Positions 32,401 to 42,703 of a stretch of DNA of 63,062 bases are shown here, piece after piece. The notes beneath the pieces were generated by a model. That model did no database searches. It saw only the letters and a list, made by a program, of their open reading frames with translations, and was not told where the DNA came from. The stretch spans positions 1 to 63,062 of the forward strand of contig CACLTL010000005.1 in NCBI GenBank assembly GCA_902609855.1. Reading direction: 5' to 3'. Origin of the DNA: an uncultured Pelagibacteraceae bacterium. Lineage in GTDB: Bacteria > Pseudomonadota > Alphaproteobacteria > Pelagibacterales > Pelagibacteraceae. The translations under genes and the position numbers were made by a program. Position 1 is the first letter of the stretch. Every line of letters begins with the position of its first letter.

Positions 32401-35400
32401 ATGTTTTTAACTGACCTTTCAATCAAAAGACCTGTTGTAGCCTCAGTAATGAGTTTGGTTTTAGTTATATTTGGTTTGGTTACTTTTCAAGAAATACCAA
32501 CAGATGAATTGCCTGATGTGCAGCCACCAGTTGTTACAATTCAAACTGAATATAGAGGAGCTTCAGCTGAAATAGTTGACACACAAATTACACAAAAAAT
32601 TGAAGATTTTGTTGGAGGAACTCCAGGATTAGAGACTATTGACTCTTTCAGCGAAGATGAAAGTTCAAGAATTACTCTAACTTTTGAAACTGATTTAGAT
32701 TTAGATGATGTTACTAACGACGTTAGAAGTTCTGTGTCTAGAGTTTTAGATAACTTACCAGAAGGGGCTGAACAACCAGAAATATTTAAACAAAGTTCAG
32801 GTATGCGTACAACAATGTGGTTATCTTTTAATTCTGAAACTATGTCTGACTTGGAGCTAACTGACTACGCAGATAGGTATTTAACGGATACATTTTCTAC
32901 AGTTGATGGAGTAGGTCGAGTTAGACTTGGTGGTCAAAGAGAATTATCACTAAGGATTTGGTTGGACCCTATTGCACTTGCTGCAAGAGATTTAACCACT
33001 GAAGAAGTTGAAAATGTACTAAGAAAAGAAAATGTAGAATTTCCAGCAGGGAGAATAGAATCAAAAGATATTGATCTTACTATAAAGTTAAATAAAGCCT
33101 ACAGTAATTTAGAAAATTATAAAAATTTACCCCTTAAAAGAGCAACTGACGGATCAATTATTACACTCTCTGATGTAGCAAGAGTAGAGCTTGGTGCAGA
33201 GTCCACACGTACTTTATTTAAAGGAAACGGAAAGCAAGTAGTAGGAATAGGAATTTACCAGCAATCAGATGCTAACACTATTGCTGTTGCAGACGGAATT
33301 AAGAAGAAAATTAAAGAGCTCAAACCTAGCTTGCCCCCGAATACAACTTTAGAAGTTTCATTTGATAGAAGTAATTATATTAAAGCTGCAATTAAAGAAG
33401 TTTATAAAACTCTTTTTATTGCTTTAATTTTAGTAACTATAATTATTTACCTTTTTTTAGGAAATATAAGAGCCCTGGTGGTTCCTCTAGTAGCTTTACC
33501 TGTTTCATTAATTTCAACTTTTTTAGCAATTTATATTTTTGATTTTTCAATCAATCTCTTTACTCTTATGGCTTTAGTGTTGGCCATTGGAATTGTTGTG
33601 GATGATGCAATTGTAATGTTAGAAAACATTGTAAGAAGAATAGAGTTAGGGGACACCCCTCTTGTTGCAGCATTTAAAGGAGCAAAGCAAGTTTCATTCG
33701 CAATTATCGCTACAACAGTTGTTTTAGTTGCTGTCTTTGTTCCCTTAATTTTTATTAAAGGAATTACAGGTGTACTATTTACACAAACTGCAATCACACT
33801 TTCAGCCGCTGTCATTATATCAAGTTTTGTGGCTTTATCTTTGAGCCCAATGTTGGCGAGTAAATTTCTTAAGCAAAATATGAATAAGTCAAAAATAGTT
33901 TTAAAATTTGAGAAATTTTTAAAGAATTTAACTTATTTATATAAAGTATCTTTGCTAGGTTGGATCAAAAAAAGAACAACAATAACAATCTTTTTATTAG
34001 CCACATTAGCTTTAACTCTATTTTTTTTCAATTTTACAAAAAAAGAATTAATTGCTCCTGAAGACAGAGGGGCGTTCTTTGTAATCGTAAAAGCGCCTCA
34101 AGGTTCCGGCTTTAATTTTACGAAGGATAGAGCGGAGGAAATTGAAGAACTTTTATTACCTAATGTAGGTAAAGGTGAGTACAGAAAATTGATTATGAGA
34201 GTGCCAGGGTTTGGTAAATCTGCAAAACAAGTAAATAGTGGTTTTATTATTGTACTACTTGAGCCTTGGAAAAAAAGAGATCGTCACGGTGTTCAAATAA
34301 TGAGAGAATCTTTTGCGGAAATTTCAAAAGTACCGGGTGTATTAGCTTTTCCAATTATGCCTCAAGGAATAAGAACAGGAGGAATTGAAAGCCCTGTGCA
34401 ATTTGTTATTTTAGGAAATACGTACGATCAACTTATTGAATGGAAAGAAATCATTAAAAAAGAGGCAAGAAAAAATCCAGGACTCACTTCGATAGAGGAT
34501 GATTTCGATCTAAACAAGCCTCAATTAAATGTTAAAATTGATCAAAAGAAAGCTGCTGACCTTGGAGTTTCAACGGAGGATATAGGTAAAACCATTGAAA
34601 CAATTTTCGGATCAAGAAGAGTTACAAATTTTACTAGAGACGGTAAAGAATATTCTATTATTCTCCAAGGAGATATTAAAGATAGACAGGAGCCTGATAG
34701 CATAAGTAAAGTTTTTGTTAGATCACAGAACAATAATAAACTTGTATCGATCTCTAATCTAGTTGCATATGATGAGGAAGGTCAGTCACCTTTCCTTGCA
34801 AGATATAATAGGCAAAAGGCTGTAACTATTTCAGCAAGACTAGTTGGTGACTATTCGCTAGATGAAGCGCTTAAATTTTTAGTCGGAGTAGTTGAACAAA
34901 ATACTCCTCAAGCCAAAATAGCTTACAAGGGTGAAAGCGAGGAATATAAAAAGACTAACACTGAATTGTATGTAATTTTTGCACTTGCTTTAATAACTGC
35001 TTATCTCGCAATGAGCGCACAGTTTGAAAGTTGGAAACATCCTTTTACAATCATGTTAACTGTACCAATGGCTATACTTGGTGGGTTACTGGGTTTACTA
35101 GTGGTAGGTTCATCATTAAATGTTTATAGTCAAATAGCTCTTATAATTCTTATAGGATTGTCCGCAAAAAATGGAATTCTAATTGTCGAATTTGCAAATC
35201 AATTAAGAAAGGAAGGTAAAAATATAGAAGTTGCTGTATTTGAAGCAGCAGCAATAAGATTAAGACCTATACTTATGACAAGTTTATCTACAATCATAGG
35301 AGTCTTGCCTTTAATCCTTGGAACAGGCCCAGGTGCAGCAAGTAGACTTACAGTAGGGATAACTATTTTTGGGGGAATGCTTTTTTCTACCTTCTTTACA

Positions 35401-35496
35401 CTTTATGTAATTCCCACTATTTATACGATTGTTGGAAAGAATACTAAGAGAATTGATGCTGTTGAGATTGATCTGAATAAGCAACTTAAAAAATAA
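32401..35496 (+). CDS. RND-family inner-membrane efflux transporter (HAE1 type)
   Basis: A 1031-residue proton-driven pump, AcrB/MexB-like. FLTDLSIKRPVVASVMSLVLVIFG is the first helix. VVDDAIVMLENIVRR in helix 4 has the two essential Asp residues, and the second half mirrors it with LIGLSAKNGILIVEFANQLRKEG (conserved Lys). Porter-domain phrases such as YRGASAEIVDTQITQKIED are present. No outer-membrane channel gene is nearby, so it must use one encoded elsewhere. Substrate unknown. Confidence 0.94.
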   Translation: MFLTDLSIKRPVVASVMSLVLVIFGLVTFQEIPTDELPDVQPPVVTIQTEYRGASAEIVDTQITQKIEDFVGGTPGLETIDSFSEDESSRITLTFETDLDLDDVTNDVRSSVSRVLDNLPEGAEQPEIFKQSSGMRTTMWLSFNSETMSDLELTDYADRYLTDTFSTVDGVGRVRLGGQRELSLRIWLDPIALAARDLTTEEVENVLRKENVEFPAGRIESKDIDLTIKLNKAYSNLENYKNLPLKRATDGSIITLSDVARVELGAESTRTLFKGNGKQVVGIGIYQQSDANTIAVADGIKKKIKELKPSLPPNTTLEVSFDRSNYIKAAIKEVYKTLFIALILVTIIIYLFLGNIRALVVPLVALPVSLISTFLAIYIFDFSINLFTLMALVLAIGIVVDDAIVMLENIVRRIELGDTPLVAAFKGAKQVSFAIIATTVVLVAVFVPLIFIKGITGVLFTQTAITLSAAVIISSFVALSLSPMLASKFLKQNMNKSKIVLKFEKFLKNLTYLYKVSLLGWIKKRTTITIFLLATLALTLFFFNFTKKELIAPEDRGAFFVIVKAPQGSGFNFTKDRAEEIEELLLPNVGKGEYRKLIMRVPGFGKSAKQVNSGFIIVLLEPWKKRDRHGVQIMRESFAEISKVPGVLAFPIMPQGIRTGGIESPVQFVILGNTYDQLIEWKEIIKKEARKNPGLTSIEDDFDLNKPQLNVKIDQKKAADLGVSTEDIGKTIETIFGSRRVTNFTRDGKEYSIILQGDIKDRQEPDSISKVFVRSQNNNKLVSISNLVAYDEEGQSPFLARYNRQKAVTISARLVGDYSLDEALKFLVGVVEQNTPQAKIAYKGESEEYKKTNTELYVIFALALITAYLAMSAQFESWKHPFTIMLTVPMAILGGLLGLLVVGSSLNVYSQIALIILIGLSAKNGILIVEFANQLRKEGKNIEVAVFEAAAIRLRPILMTSLSTIIGVLPLILGTGPGAASRLTVGITIFGGMLFSTFFTLYVIPTIYTIVGKNTKRIDAVEIDLNKQLKK

Positions 35497-36085
35497 TATA
35501 CTTATTTTTATCTAAATTTTTCTTACAAAGTGTTAATTGTTTTCTATATTTGTTTGCCATATCCTTAACTGATTTTGCATAGATAATAGCTTTCTTGTCT
35601 TTTGAGTAATTTTTATAATCACCCCAGCCTTTATAATAAGCTAAATACTGCTTATATGTATCCTTCTTTGAAATTTTTAAAATCTTATTAGTTTTATGAA
35701 TATACCAACCAATAAAATCAACGGAGTCTTTAAATCTTGCTCTTGTTGCTAATGGGCTATCTGTTTCTCGTTTATATTGTTCCCATGTTCCTTTTACTGC
35801 TTGTGAATAACCAAATGAACTTGAAGGTCTTTTAAATGGAATAACTTTGAATAATTTTTTTCTCGGCGGTTTTGCTAACCAATTAAAATCACTTTCTTTT
35901 TTAACAAAGGCTAATTGAAGATGAATAGGTGCTCCCCATTTCTCATATGCAGCTTTTGAATGTTTATACCAAAGATATCTTTCTTCAAAAATTGCACAGC
36001 TATTTTGAGTATTTTTTGGTATTGAAGAACAAGCAGCAAGAAAAAATATAATTATAACTAATATGATTTTTTTAAAATGAATCAC
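35486..36085 (-). CDS. Lipoprotein with lytic transglycosylase-like domain
   Basis: Signal KIILVIIIFFLAACSS has a lipobox (LAAC), so the 199-residue protein is probably outer-membrane anchored. The domain has LQLAFVKKESDF with the likely catalytic Glu, SSSFGYSQAVKGTWEQY and LAYYKGWGDY. These match the E-S-x-F, GxxQ and GxxGY-like points of SLT lysozyme-fold domains in divergent form. Probable murein cleavage. It overlaps the end of the RND gene by 11 bases. Confidence 0.75.
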   Translation of the reverse strand: MIHFKKIILVIIIFFLAACSSIPKNTQNSCAIFEERYLWYKHSKAAYEKWGAPIHLQLAFVKKESDFNWLAKPPRKKLFKVIPFKRPSSSFGYSQAVKGTWEQYKRETDSPLATRARFKDSVDFIGWYIHKTNKILKISKKDTYKQYLAYYKGWGDYKNYSKDKKAIIYAKSVKDMANKYRKQLTLCKKNLDKNKYIIF

Positions 36086-36105
36086 TAATTAATTTATACT
36101 AAATA

Positions 36106-36609
36106 TTAATTAAGCTTTCTCCATTTTTCTGGTCTAATAAAAGTTCCTTTCCATATTCCAAGCTTATTTTCTTTAGCATAATCTTCATCTCTAACATAAT
36201 CTTTTGAGTATCTTTTGTATGCTACTGCATAACCACTTCTCACCATCCATTTATTAAGATTAATTTTGTCTTTATAACAAGTAGCTAAGTACCTTTTATA
36301 TCTATCTTTTGATGAAGAAATACATTTTATTTTTGAGTTATTAATCTTATTGGATAACTTTATTTTTGAAATTATGCCACAAGAATAGTCTTTATTAAAT
36401 TCCATGCCAATTATTATTTGAATGTTTAAAAAAGGTTTTTTACATTGTTGTTTTATTTCTGGTGCATCTATTCCTTCTAATCTTATTTTCTTAGAATTAA
36501 TTTGCAAACTATCGCCATCAATTATTTTTGGTATTCCATTTATTTCTGTGGCATTTAATTTTTGGTTAAGAAAAAGTATTAAAATCAATATAGATGAGAT
36601 CTTAGCCAT
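36106..36609 (-). CDS. Staphylococcal nuclease-like (thermonuclease) protein, secreted
   Basis: A signal peptide (KISSILILILFLNQKLNA) is followed by an SNase domain: KIIDGDSLQINSKKIRLEGIDAPEIKQ contains the Ca-binding Asp and first catalytic Arg. DRYKRYLATCY and NLNKWMVRSGYAVAYKRYS follow, then the YAKENKLGIWKG end. 167 residues. Likely a periplasmic nuclease. It overlaps the VanZ-like gene by 25 bases. Confidence 0.87.
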   Translation of the reverse strand: MAKISSILILILFLNQKLNATEINGIPKIIDGDSLQINSKKIRLEGIDAPEIKQQCKKPFLNIQIIIGMEFNKDYSCGIISKIKLSNKINNSKIKCISSSKDRYKRYLATCYKDKINLNKWMVRSGYAVAYKRYSKDYVRDEDYAKENKLGIWKGTFIRPEKWRKLN

Positions 36610-36986
36610 TTTATAAAACTATTTATTAACAAAACTATAATTACTCCTGAAATATTAGCCATTAAATCGTATAATTCAAAAACCCTATTAGGAATTATAA
36701 TGTGTATAATTTCGGTAATACAGGAAATAAATAAAATAAATTTGTAGCTGGTAAAAATATTTTTAGTCCTTAATCTGATTATCATTAATAATATCGTAAT
36801 ATATGAAAAAAAAAATAAATGGTTAATTGAGGTTCCGATTGGATTAGCTATTAAATTCGGTTGTTGTCCTAAATTTCCATATATAAAATATCCTATTAAA
36901 CTTCCAGGAAATAAATATAAAATAAGTAAAACTAATAATGAAAAATAGTAAAGATGTTCTGTTAATTTAAATATAGTATTTTTCAT
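36585..36986 (-). CDS. VanZ-like membrane protein
   Basis: A 133-residue protein from the ATG at 36986 (MKNTIFKLTEHLY). The longer open frame to 37046 would overlap the divergent gpmA start. It has four hydrophobic segments, with GTSINHLFFFSYITIL and FISCITEIIHIIIPNRVFELYDLMANISGVII, the latter resembling the VanZ EIxQ...R...D...N..G pattern. Function unknown. Confidence 0.72.
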   Translation of the reverse strand: MKNTIFKLTEHLYYFSLLVLLILYLFPGSLIGYFIYGNLGQQPNLIANPIGTSINHLFFFSYITILLMIIRLRTKNIFTSYKFILFISCITEIIHIIIPNRVFELYDLMANISGVIIVLLINSFIKWLRSHLY

Positions 36987-37026
36987 TATTAATTTAATAT
37001 AGTACATAATAACTAATTTAACTATT

Positions 37027-37746
37027 ATGACTAAATTAATTCTCACAAGACACGGACAAAGTATTTGGAATGCAGAAAATAGGTTTACTGGTTGGGTAGA
37101 TGTAGATCTTTCCGCTAAAGGAGTTCTGGAAGCAGAAAAATCAGGTCAGATTATAAAAGATTTAAACATTAACATAGATATCTCTTATACGTCGTATTTA
37201 AAAAGGGCAATTAAAACTCTAACAACTATTCTTAAAAAAAATAACCTTGAGCTTAAATTCAATACTGCTTGGCAACTTAATGAAAAACACTATGGATCTT
37301 TAACGGGTTTAAACAAAGAAGAAACAAAGAATAAAATTGGTGAAGAACAATTCAAAAAGTACAGGAGATCCTGGGATGTAGCTCCTCCTCCAATGGAGGA
37401 AAAAAGCGAATACCTAAATATATTCAGTCCACTGAACGCTAGTATACCTGTGGGAATGACCCCATTTACTGAGTCCTTAAAAAGTACATATGACAGAGTG
37501 GTACCTTTTTATGAAGATGAAATTAAGAAAAATCTTTTAGAAAATAAGAATATTTTAATTTCAGCTCATGGAAACTCTCTAAGAGCTTTATGTAAATATT
37601 TATTTAATATTTCGGATACAAAAATAAATGAATTGGAAATACCAACAGGTAATCCGTTGTTAATTGAATTTGGCGATAATTTAAAAATTGAAAAATATTA
37701 TTATTTAGACAAGTCGAGAGCTAGGGATATAATTTTTAATCAATAA
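37027..37746 (+). CDS. gpmA: 2,3-bisphosphoglycerate-dependent phosphoglycerate mutase
   Basis: Interconverts 3- and 2-phosphoglycerate in glycolysis. LILTRHGQSIWNAENRFTGWVDVDLSAKG holds the phosphorylated His. YTSYLKRAIKT, LNEKHYGSLTGLNKEE, RRSWDVAPPPM and ISAHGNSLRALCKYL (second His) complete the active site. The 239-residue length is right for GpmA. Confidence 0.95.
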   Translation: MTKLILTRHGQSIWNAENRFTGWVDVDLSAKGVLEAEKSGQIIKDLNINIDISYTSYLKRAIKTLTTILKKNNLELKFNTAWQLNEKHYGSLTGLNKEETKNKIGEEQFKKYRRSWDVAPPPMEEKSEYLNIFSPLNASIPVGMTPFTESLKSTYDRVVPFYEDEIKKNLLENKNILISAHGNSLRALCKYLFNISDTKINELEIPTGNPLLIEFGDNLKIEKYYYLDKSRARDIIFNQ

Positions 37747-38434
37747 TATTAAGACTTTGAATTTTCCTATACATATCAGAAGTGTTTAAGTGGTAAAATT
37801 TTTGATTACTTTCTAAGCCCAGTAAGTTTTTATCTTTGATTAATTTATTCCATACTTTATTCAGTGAAAAAACTTCTAATTTTTCATTCGTGAAAACACT
37901 TCTGTTAATAATTTGCAATCCAGTAAAAATAAATTGATTTTCACTATCCTTAGAAATTTTTTCATTATTTAAATTAAAATCTCCTTTAAATGAAGGATCA
38001 ATGGATAATTTCTTGTTTACTAAAAGTAATGTAGGTTTATTATTCTTTAAATAAATAGACTCTAAACTCTTTAATTCTGTTAGATAATGCTTACTCCAAA
38101 CAGTATCTGGATTAATTACAAAAAAAGGGTTATCACCAAAATTTTTTGTACCTTTAAGTACACCTCCGCCTGTGTCTAATAATAAATTTTCTTCATTAGA
38201 AATTGTAATCTTAACTTTAAATTTCTTTCTATTAATAAATGATTTAATCTGATCAGGAAGATAATGAACATTAACGCTTATTTCTTGCACACCATGACTT
38301 ATCAATAAATTTATCGCTCTTTCTAATAATGAATAATTATTTATTTCTAATAATGGTTTAGGAGTTTTTAGTGTCAAAGGCTGCATTCTTTTTCCTAACC
38401 CTGCTGCTAAAATCATTCCATATTTAATATTCAT
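37736..38434 (-). CDS. murU: N-acetylmuramate-1-phosphate uridylyltransferase-type nucleotidyltransferase
   Basis: The 232-residue sugar-nucleotidyltransferase begins MILAAGLGKRMQPLTLKTPKPLLEI, the family NTP loop. NVHYLPDQI, LLDTGGGVL and FVINPDTVW (metal Asp) follow. It ends by overlapping amgK by four bases. MurU with AmgK recycles MurNAc to UDP-MurNAc, bypassing MurA; this is known from Pseudomonas and the gene order here supports it. Confidence 0.85.
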   Translation of the reverse strand: MNIKYGMILAAGLGKRMQPLTLKTPKPLLEINNYSLLERAINLLISHGVQEISVNVHYLPDQIKSFINRKKFKVKITISNEENLLLDTGGGVLKGTKNFGDNPFFVINPDTVWSKHYLTELKSLESIYLKNNKPTLLLVNKKLSIDPSFKGDFNLNNEKISKDSENQFIFTGLQIINRSVFTNEKLEVFSLNKVWNKLIKDKNLLGLESNQKFYHLNTSDMYRKIQSLNIID

Positions 38435-39399
38435 ATTTTATTTAATTTTTTAAGTTTTTTAATAGACAAGTGTTTATAAAATAATAATTTTAAATTTTTG
38501 AGCGCTGGGTTTTGTAATCTTTTTTCTATGAGCGTCCATGTGTAAGGTAAAAATTTAAGATAATGATTTTTGTTATCTCTTTTGTATAAACGCACGAATA
38601 TTCCTAATATTTTTAGATTTCTTTGCACTGACAAAATATCAAAGTCATTTTTTAATTTTTGTATATGATCGTTTTTAAGTTTTGAATTCTTATGGTAAAA
38701 ATCAAATAGTTTATTTTGTAATTGACTAGGTAATTTTATTCTTACATCGTCAATTAAGGATGCAATATCATACAAAGGATTTCCAATAATTGCGTCCTGG
38801 CTATCAATTATTCCTAATTTGCTTTTATTAATCATTATATTTGAAATATGAAAATCCCTATGCACGAATGTATTATTTTTGAAGTTTAATTTTTTATATA
38901 TTTTATTTAATTCAGATCTAAGAATTTTCTTAATCTTACTAATTTTTTTGTTTTTGAGAGCATAGTTTAAGTACCAATCAAAAAACAAATCAGATTCTTT
39001 GTGAAGATTAGATAATGTATAATTTGGTATTTTAATTTTTAGCTTTTCAAATTTATAAAGTTTTTTTACTTTTATTTTTTGTATCTCAATTAATAATTTT
39101 ATTAATGATTTATAGCTATTAAGTTTATTTTTTTTTGAAATTACATGATCGTAGAAGGATTTTTTACCTAAATCAGATATTTCGATCATATCGTTTTTAT
39201 AATGATTGCTTATTAATCTTGGAGCATTAATCCTGTTGTGATTAAGAATATTATTTATCACCACATATACTGCAAGATTTTTAAATTTTTCTTTTTTAGC
39301 AGAGACAATGATTGAGGTTTTATTATTTTTTTTTAATCTATAAAATTCTCTAAATGAAGCATCCCCTGAAATTTTTTTCAATTTATATCTCATTTTCAA
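38431..39399 (-). CDS. amgK: AmgK-type phosphotransferase (MurNAc/GlcNAc anomeric kinase)
   Basis: Aminoglycoside-phosphotransferase-fold kinase of 322 residues. SGDASFREFYRL is the N-lobe signature. FVHRDFHISNIMI is the catalytic HxDxxxxN and GIIDSQDAIIGNPLYDIASLI holds the metal Asp. The tsaE-amgK-murU order is widespread in alphaproteobacteria and points to cell-wall recycling. An internal ATG at 39393 is an alternative start. It overlaps tsaE by 17 bases. Confidence 0.86.
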   Translation of the reverse strand: MKMRYKLKKISGDASFREFYRLKKNNKTSIIVSAKKEKFKNLAVYVVINNILNHNRINAPRLISNHYKNDMIEISDLGKKSFYDHVISKKNKLNSYKSLIKLLIEIQKIKVKKLYKFEKLKIKIPNYTLSNLHKESDLFFDWYLNYALKNKKISKIKKILRSELNKIYKKLNFKNNTFVHRDFHISNIMINKSKLGIIDSQDAIIGNPLYDIASLIDDVRIKLPSQLQNKLFDFYHKNSKLKNDHIQKLKNDFDILSVQRNLKILGIFVRLYKRDNKNHYLKFLPYTWTLIEKRLQNPALKNLKLLFYKHLSIKKLKKLNKI

Positions 39400-39835
39400 A
39401 ATCTTTCCATTTATTTATCCCATTTATTTTCATTTTTCTTTCCTTATCATTTCCTCCGTACTCTAAATGAATTTCTAATTTATTAGTCAATGGTGTTTTA
39501 ATTAAGTCTGGCCATTCTATAATTTTGATTGTTTTTTCATTTTCTGAAAAAATACCAAGATGATCTAATTCATTGGCTTTTTTAATTCGATAAAGATCAT
39601 AATGCATAATCTTAAGATCTTTAATTTCATATTCATAAAGTAAGTTAAATGTAGGACTCAACACTTCTGTTTCTTTAAGTCCTTTTTGATTTTGTAAGTT
39701 ATTAATTAAAAATCTTGTGAATGTAGTCTTCCCTACACCGATTTCACCAATTAAGAAAATGCAATCTCCATTTTCTAACTTTTTTGAAATTGATTTAGAT
39801 ATTAGATTTAAATGGTCTAAAGATTTAACAATCAT
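39383..39835 (-). CDS. tsaE: tRNA threonylcarbamoyladenosine biosynthesis ATPase TsaE
   Basis: TsaE works with TsaB and TsaD to make t6A37 in tRNAs that read ANN codons. The 150-residue protein has the P-loop GEIGVGKTTFTRFLI, SPTFNLLYEYE and MHYDLYRI, then IIEWPD, which are the family hallmarks. It starts the minus-strand tsaE-amgK-murU run. Confidence 0.93.
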   Translation of the reverse strand: MIVKSLDHLNLISKSISKKLENGDCIFLIGEIGVGKTTFTRFLINNLQNQKGLKETEVLSPTFNLLYEYEIKDLKIMHYDLYRIKKANELDHLGIFSENEKTIKIIEWPDLIKTPLTNKLEIHLEYGGNDKERKMKINGINKWKDFENEI

Positions 39836-39844
39836 TAGCTACTA

Positions 39845-41134
39845 TCAGTAGCGATAAGTATCTGGTTTAAATGGTCCTGATGGTTTAACGCTAATATAAT
39901 CGGCTTGCTCTTTTGACATTTTTGTTAATTTAGCTCCCACTTTTTCTAAATGAAGCATTGCAACTTTTTCATCAAGATGTTTGGGAAGTACATAAACTTT
40001 TTTCTCATATTTGTTTGAATTATTCCATAATTCAATTTGAGCAATAACTTGATTTGTGAATGAAGCGCTCATCACAAAACTAGGATGCCCTGTAGCACAT
40101 CCTAAATTTACTAATCTTCCTTCAGCTAAAAGTATAATCCTTTTTTTACTAGGCAATTCAATTTCATGAACTTGTGGTTTTATTTCGTCCCACTTATAAT
40201 TTTTCAATGCTTCAACCTGAATTTCATTGTCAAAGTGACCAATGTTACAAAGTATTGCTCTGTCTTTCATATTTCTCATGTGATCTGCTGTGACTATATC
40301 TTTATTTCCTGTAGCGGTTACAACTATATCAGCATCTTTAATAGATTCATCCATTACTACAACTTCGTAGCCTTCCATAGCAGCTTGTAACGCACATATA
40401 GGGTCTGTCTCGGTGACCATAACTCTTGCACCTGCCTGGCGTAATGAAGCTGCACTTCCTTTACCAACATCCCCAAATCCAGCTACGATAGCTACTTTGC
40501 CTGACATCATAACATCAGTAGCTCTTTTTATACCGTCTACTAAACTTTCTCTACAACCATAGAGGTTGTCGAATTTAGATTTTGTAACTGAGTCATTTAC
40601 ATTTATAGCAGGGATTAATAATTCTTTATTAGACTCCATTTTTTTAAGTGCTAAAACTCCAGTTGTAGTTTCTTCTGAAACTCCCTTTACATCTTTTAAT
40701 AAATTTTTATATTCTTTGTGCATTAAGGCAGTAAGATCACCACCATCATCTAAAATCATGTTTGGTTTCCAATCTTTCTTTCCTTCAATGGTTTGTTTAA
40801 CACACCACCAGTACTCTTCTTCGGTCTCACCTTTCCAAGCAAATACAGGAATTCCTGCTTTGGCTATTGCTGCTGCTGCATGATCTTGCGTGGAGAATAT
40901 GTTACAAGATGACCATCTTACCTCTGCTCCTAACTCCACTAGAGTTTCAATTAAAACTGCGGTCTGAATTGTCATATGAAGACAACCTAGGATTTTTGCA
41001 CCCTTTAAAGGTTTTTTACCTTTATATTCTTTTCTTAAAGCCATTAGTCCTGGCATTTCTGTTTCTGCTAAAGAAATTTCTTTTCTGCCAAAATCAGCCT
41101 GGGTAATATCTTTTACTTTATAATCCTGTGTCAT
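39845..41134 (-). CDS. ahcY: Adenosylhomocysteinase
   Basis: Hydrolyses S-adenosylhomocysteine to adenosine and homocysteine and so keeps methylations running. The 429 residues have [62 protein letters not shown] (NAD site), [18 protein letters not shown] and the end [32 protein letters not shown]. Full length. Spacing to tsaE is nine bases. No SAH or SAM riboswitch is visible in the 48-base upstream gap. Confidence 0.97.
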   Translation of the reverse strand: MTQDYKVKDITQADFGRKEISLAETEMPGLMALRKEYKGKKPLKGAKILGCLHMTIQTAVLIETLVELGAEVRWSSCNIFSTQDHAAAAIAKAGIPVFAWKGETEEEYWWCVKQTIEGKKDWKPNMILDDGGDLTALMHKEYKNLLKDVKGVSEETTTGVLALKKMESNKELLIPAINVNDSVTKSKFDNLYGCRESLVDGIKRATDVMMSGKVAIVAGFGDVGKGSAASLRQAGARVMVTETDPICALQAAMEGYEVVVMDESIKDADIVVTATGNKDIVTADHMRNMKDRAILCNIGHFDNEIQVEALKNYKWDEIKPQVHEIELPSKKRIILLAEGRLVNLGCATGHPSFVMSASFTNQVIAQIELWNNSNKYEKKVYVLPKHLDEKVAMLHLEKVGAKLTKMSKEQADYISVKPSGPFKPDTYRY

Positions 41135-41182
41135 ATTGAAGGAGTTATTATCAACATAAATAAATCATAGCAAGAAATAATG

Positions 41183-42703
41183 TTAGGACAATTTAGGAAG
41201 TAAAACCTCAACCTGTGCTCCTTTTGTATTTATCCTATTTGAAGCTGCTATTGTGCCTTTGTGTAATTGAACAATATTTTTTACAATATTTAAGCCTAAA
41301 CCAGAATGTTTTCCAAAACTTGAAGGTCTATTGCTATAAAAACGTTTAAATATTTTCTGAGGCGATGTTTCGGCAAAGCCAGGTCCCTCGTCTTTCACAG
41401 AAATTAATAAATTGGTTGAAGTTTCCTCAATGCAAATTTCAATTTTTTGATTGTCCTGACTGAATGAAATTGCATTATCTAACAAATTTGCAATAACTTG
41501 TTCTATTCGATTGCTTATACCAAATATGATATATCCATTTTTGCTTTTAATTTTATTTATTACACTTATTTTAATTTTTTTATTTTGGTTAATTAGATCT
41601 TGGTTAAAATCTTCCACTACACCGTTAATAATTTCAACCAGATTAATTTTACTCATTTTTTCACGAGATAAAGATGCTTCGTCTTTTAGCATTTGAGTGT
41701 AATCAGTTATTAATCTCTCTATTCTTTCCGCATCATGATTTATTATTTTAAGAAGTTTTTCACCCTCATTTTTTTCAGTGGTTTTATCTAAAAGTTCAGA
41801 GGCACTTTTTAAAGATGCAAGTGGATTTCTTATTTCGTGAGCTAAATCATTTGAGAATGTTTCTGCTCTATTAGTTCTTTGTTGTAACTCTTTAGTCATT
41901 TCATCAATTGACTGTGTTAATTTTCCTATTTCATCATCTCTTATAAAAACTTTATTTATATCAATTGTTTGATTGGACTTTTTTTTAATTCCATCGCTAA
42001 ATTTTACTAAAAGACCAATTGGTTTTAGAATATATTTATTTAAAAATAGAGAAAAAATTAAAATCACGATTACAACAGCAATCATAGTTCTTATTATAAA
42101 TGCTTTTCTCTCTTTAACCGCAGTGGTGATGTCGTTCGCTTGCTCTGAAACTACAATATATCCAATATCATTATTTTGAAATTTAATTTTACTTAGTGTG
42201 CTTACAAAAAAAGCATTTTTTTCATCATTAGTGATAGTCATTATTTCATCATTATATTTATTTGTAATGATATCTTTGATTTCATCTATTTCCTCTTCTT
42301 CAAGTCTTTCTTCAACCTTAGGAGAGATTGTTTCACTTCCTAAAGTCTCCTCAAAAATTATATCTGATCCTGTGAAAACACTTTGATCTAAATCTAAAAT
42401 ATTTGTATCTCCAATAAGATTTCCGGATAAATCATAAAATTGAACACGGTCCAAACTTTGAAATAAAAATCTTGTGGAAAGCAAGAAATCTCTAATTCCC
42501 TCTTTAGTATATTCTATATTAAGTCTTTCGAGGTTATCCTTTGTATTATTAATAATTATTTTGTGATTATTTGATCTTTCTTTTACTAAGGTAGGCTGAA
42601 TTGCTTCAAGGTATATAATTGTAAAAAGTCCTAAAACAGAAAAGACTGTTAGGTTTATTATTAAAAACTTCTTTAGAATAGAAGCTGATTTTTTTTGTTT
42701 CAT
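41183..42703 (-). CDS. chvG: Sensor histidine kinase, ChvG/BvrS type
   Basis: A 506-residue membrane kinase. Two membrane helices (FLIINLTVFSVLGLFTIIYLEAI near the start and IRTMIAVVIVILIFSLFLNKYIL around 210-230) flank a periplasmic sensor region. HAMP follows, then the H-box FSNDLAHEIRNPLASLKSA, N-box NLLDNAISFS and G-boxes DEGPGFAE, GLGLNIVKNIV. ChvG/ChvI controls envelope and host or stress responses in alphaproteobacteria. It overlaps its regulator by one base. Confidence 0.88.
   Translation of the reverse strand: MKQKKSASILKKFLIINLTVFSVLGLFTIIYLEAIQPTLVKERSNNHKIIINNTKDNLERLNIEYTKEGIRDFLLSTRFLFQSLDRVQFYDLSGNLIGDTNILDLDQSVFTGSDIIFEETLGSETISPKVEERLEEEEIDEIKDIITNKYNDEIMTITNDEKNAFFVSTLSKIKFQNNDIGYIVVSEQANDITTAVKERKAFIIRTMIAVVIVILIFSLFLNKYILKPIGLLVKFSDGIKKKSNQTIDINKVFIRDDEIGKLTQSIDEMTKELQQRTNRAETFSNDLAHEIRNPLASLKSASELLDKTTEKNEGEKLLKIINHDAERIERLITDYTQMLKDEASLSREKMSKINLVEIINGVVEDFNQDLINQNKKIKISVINKIKSKNGYIIFGISNRIEQVIANLLDNAISFSQDNQKIEICIEETSTNLLISVKDEGPGFAETSPQKIFKRFYSNRPSSFGKHSGLGLNIVKNIVQLHKGTIAASNRINTKGAQVEVLLPKLS

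Noticed and set aside
41135-41182. SAH or SAM riboswitch upstream of ahcY
   Set aside because: The gap is only 48 bases and has no recognisable aptamer core or stable stem.
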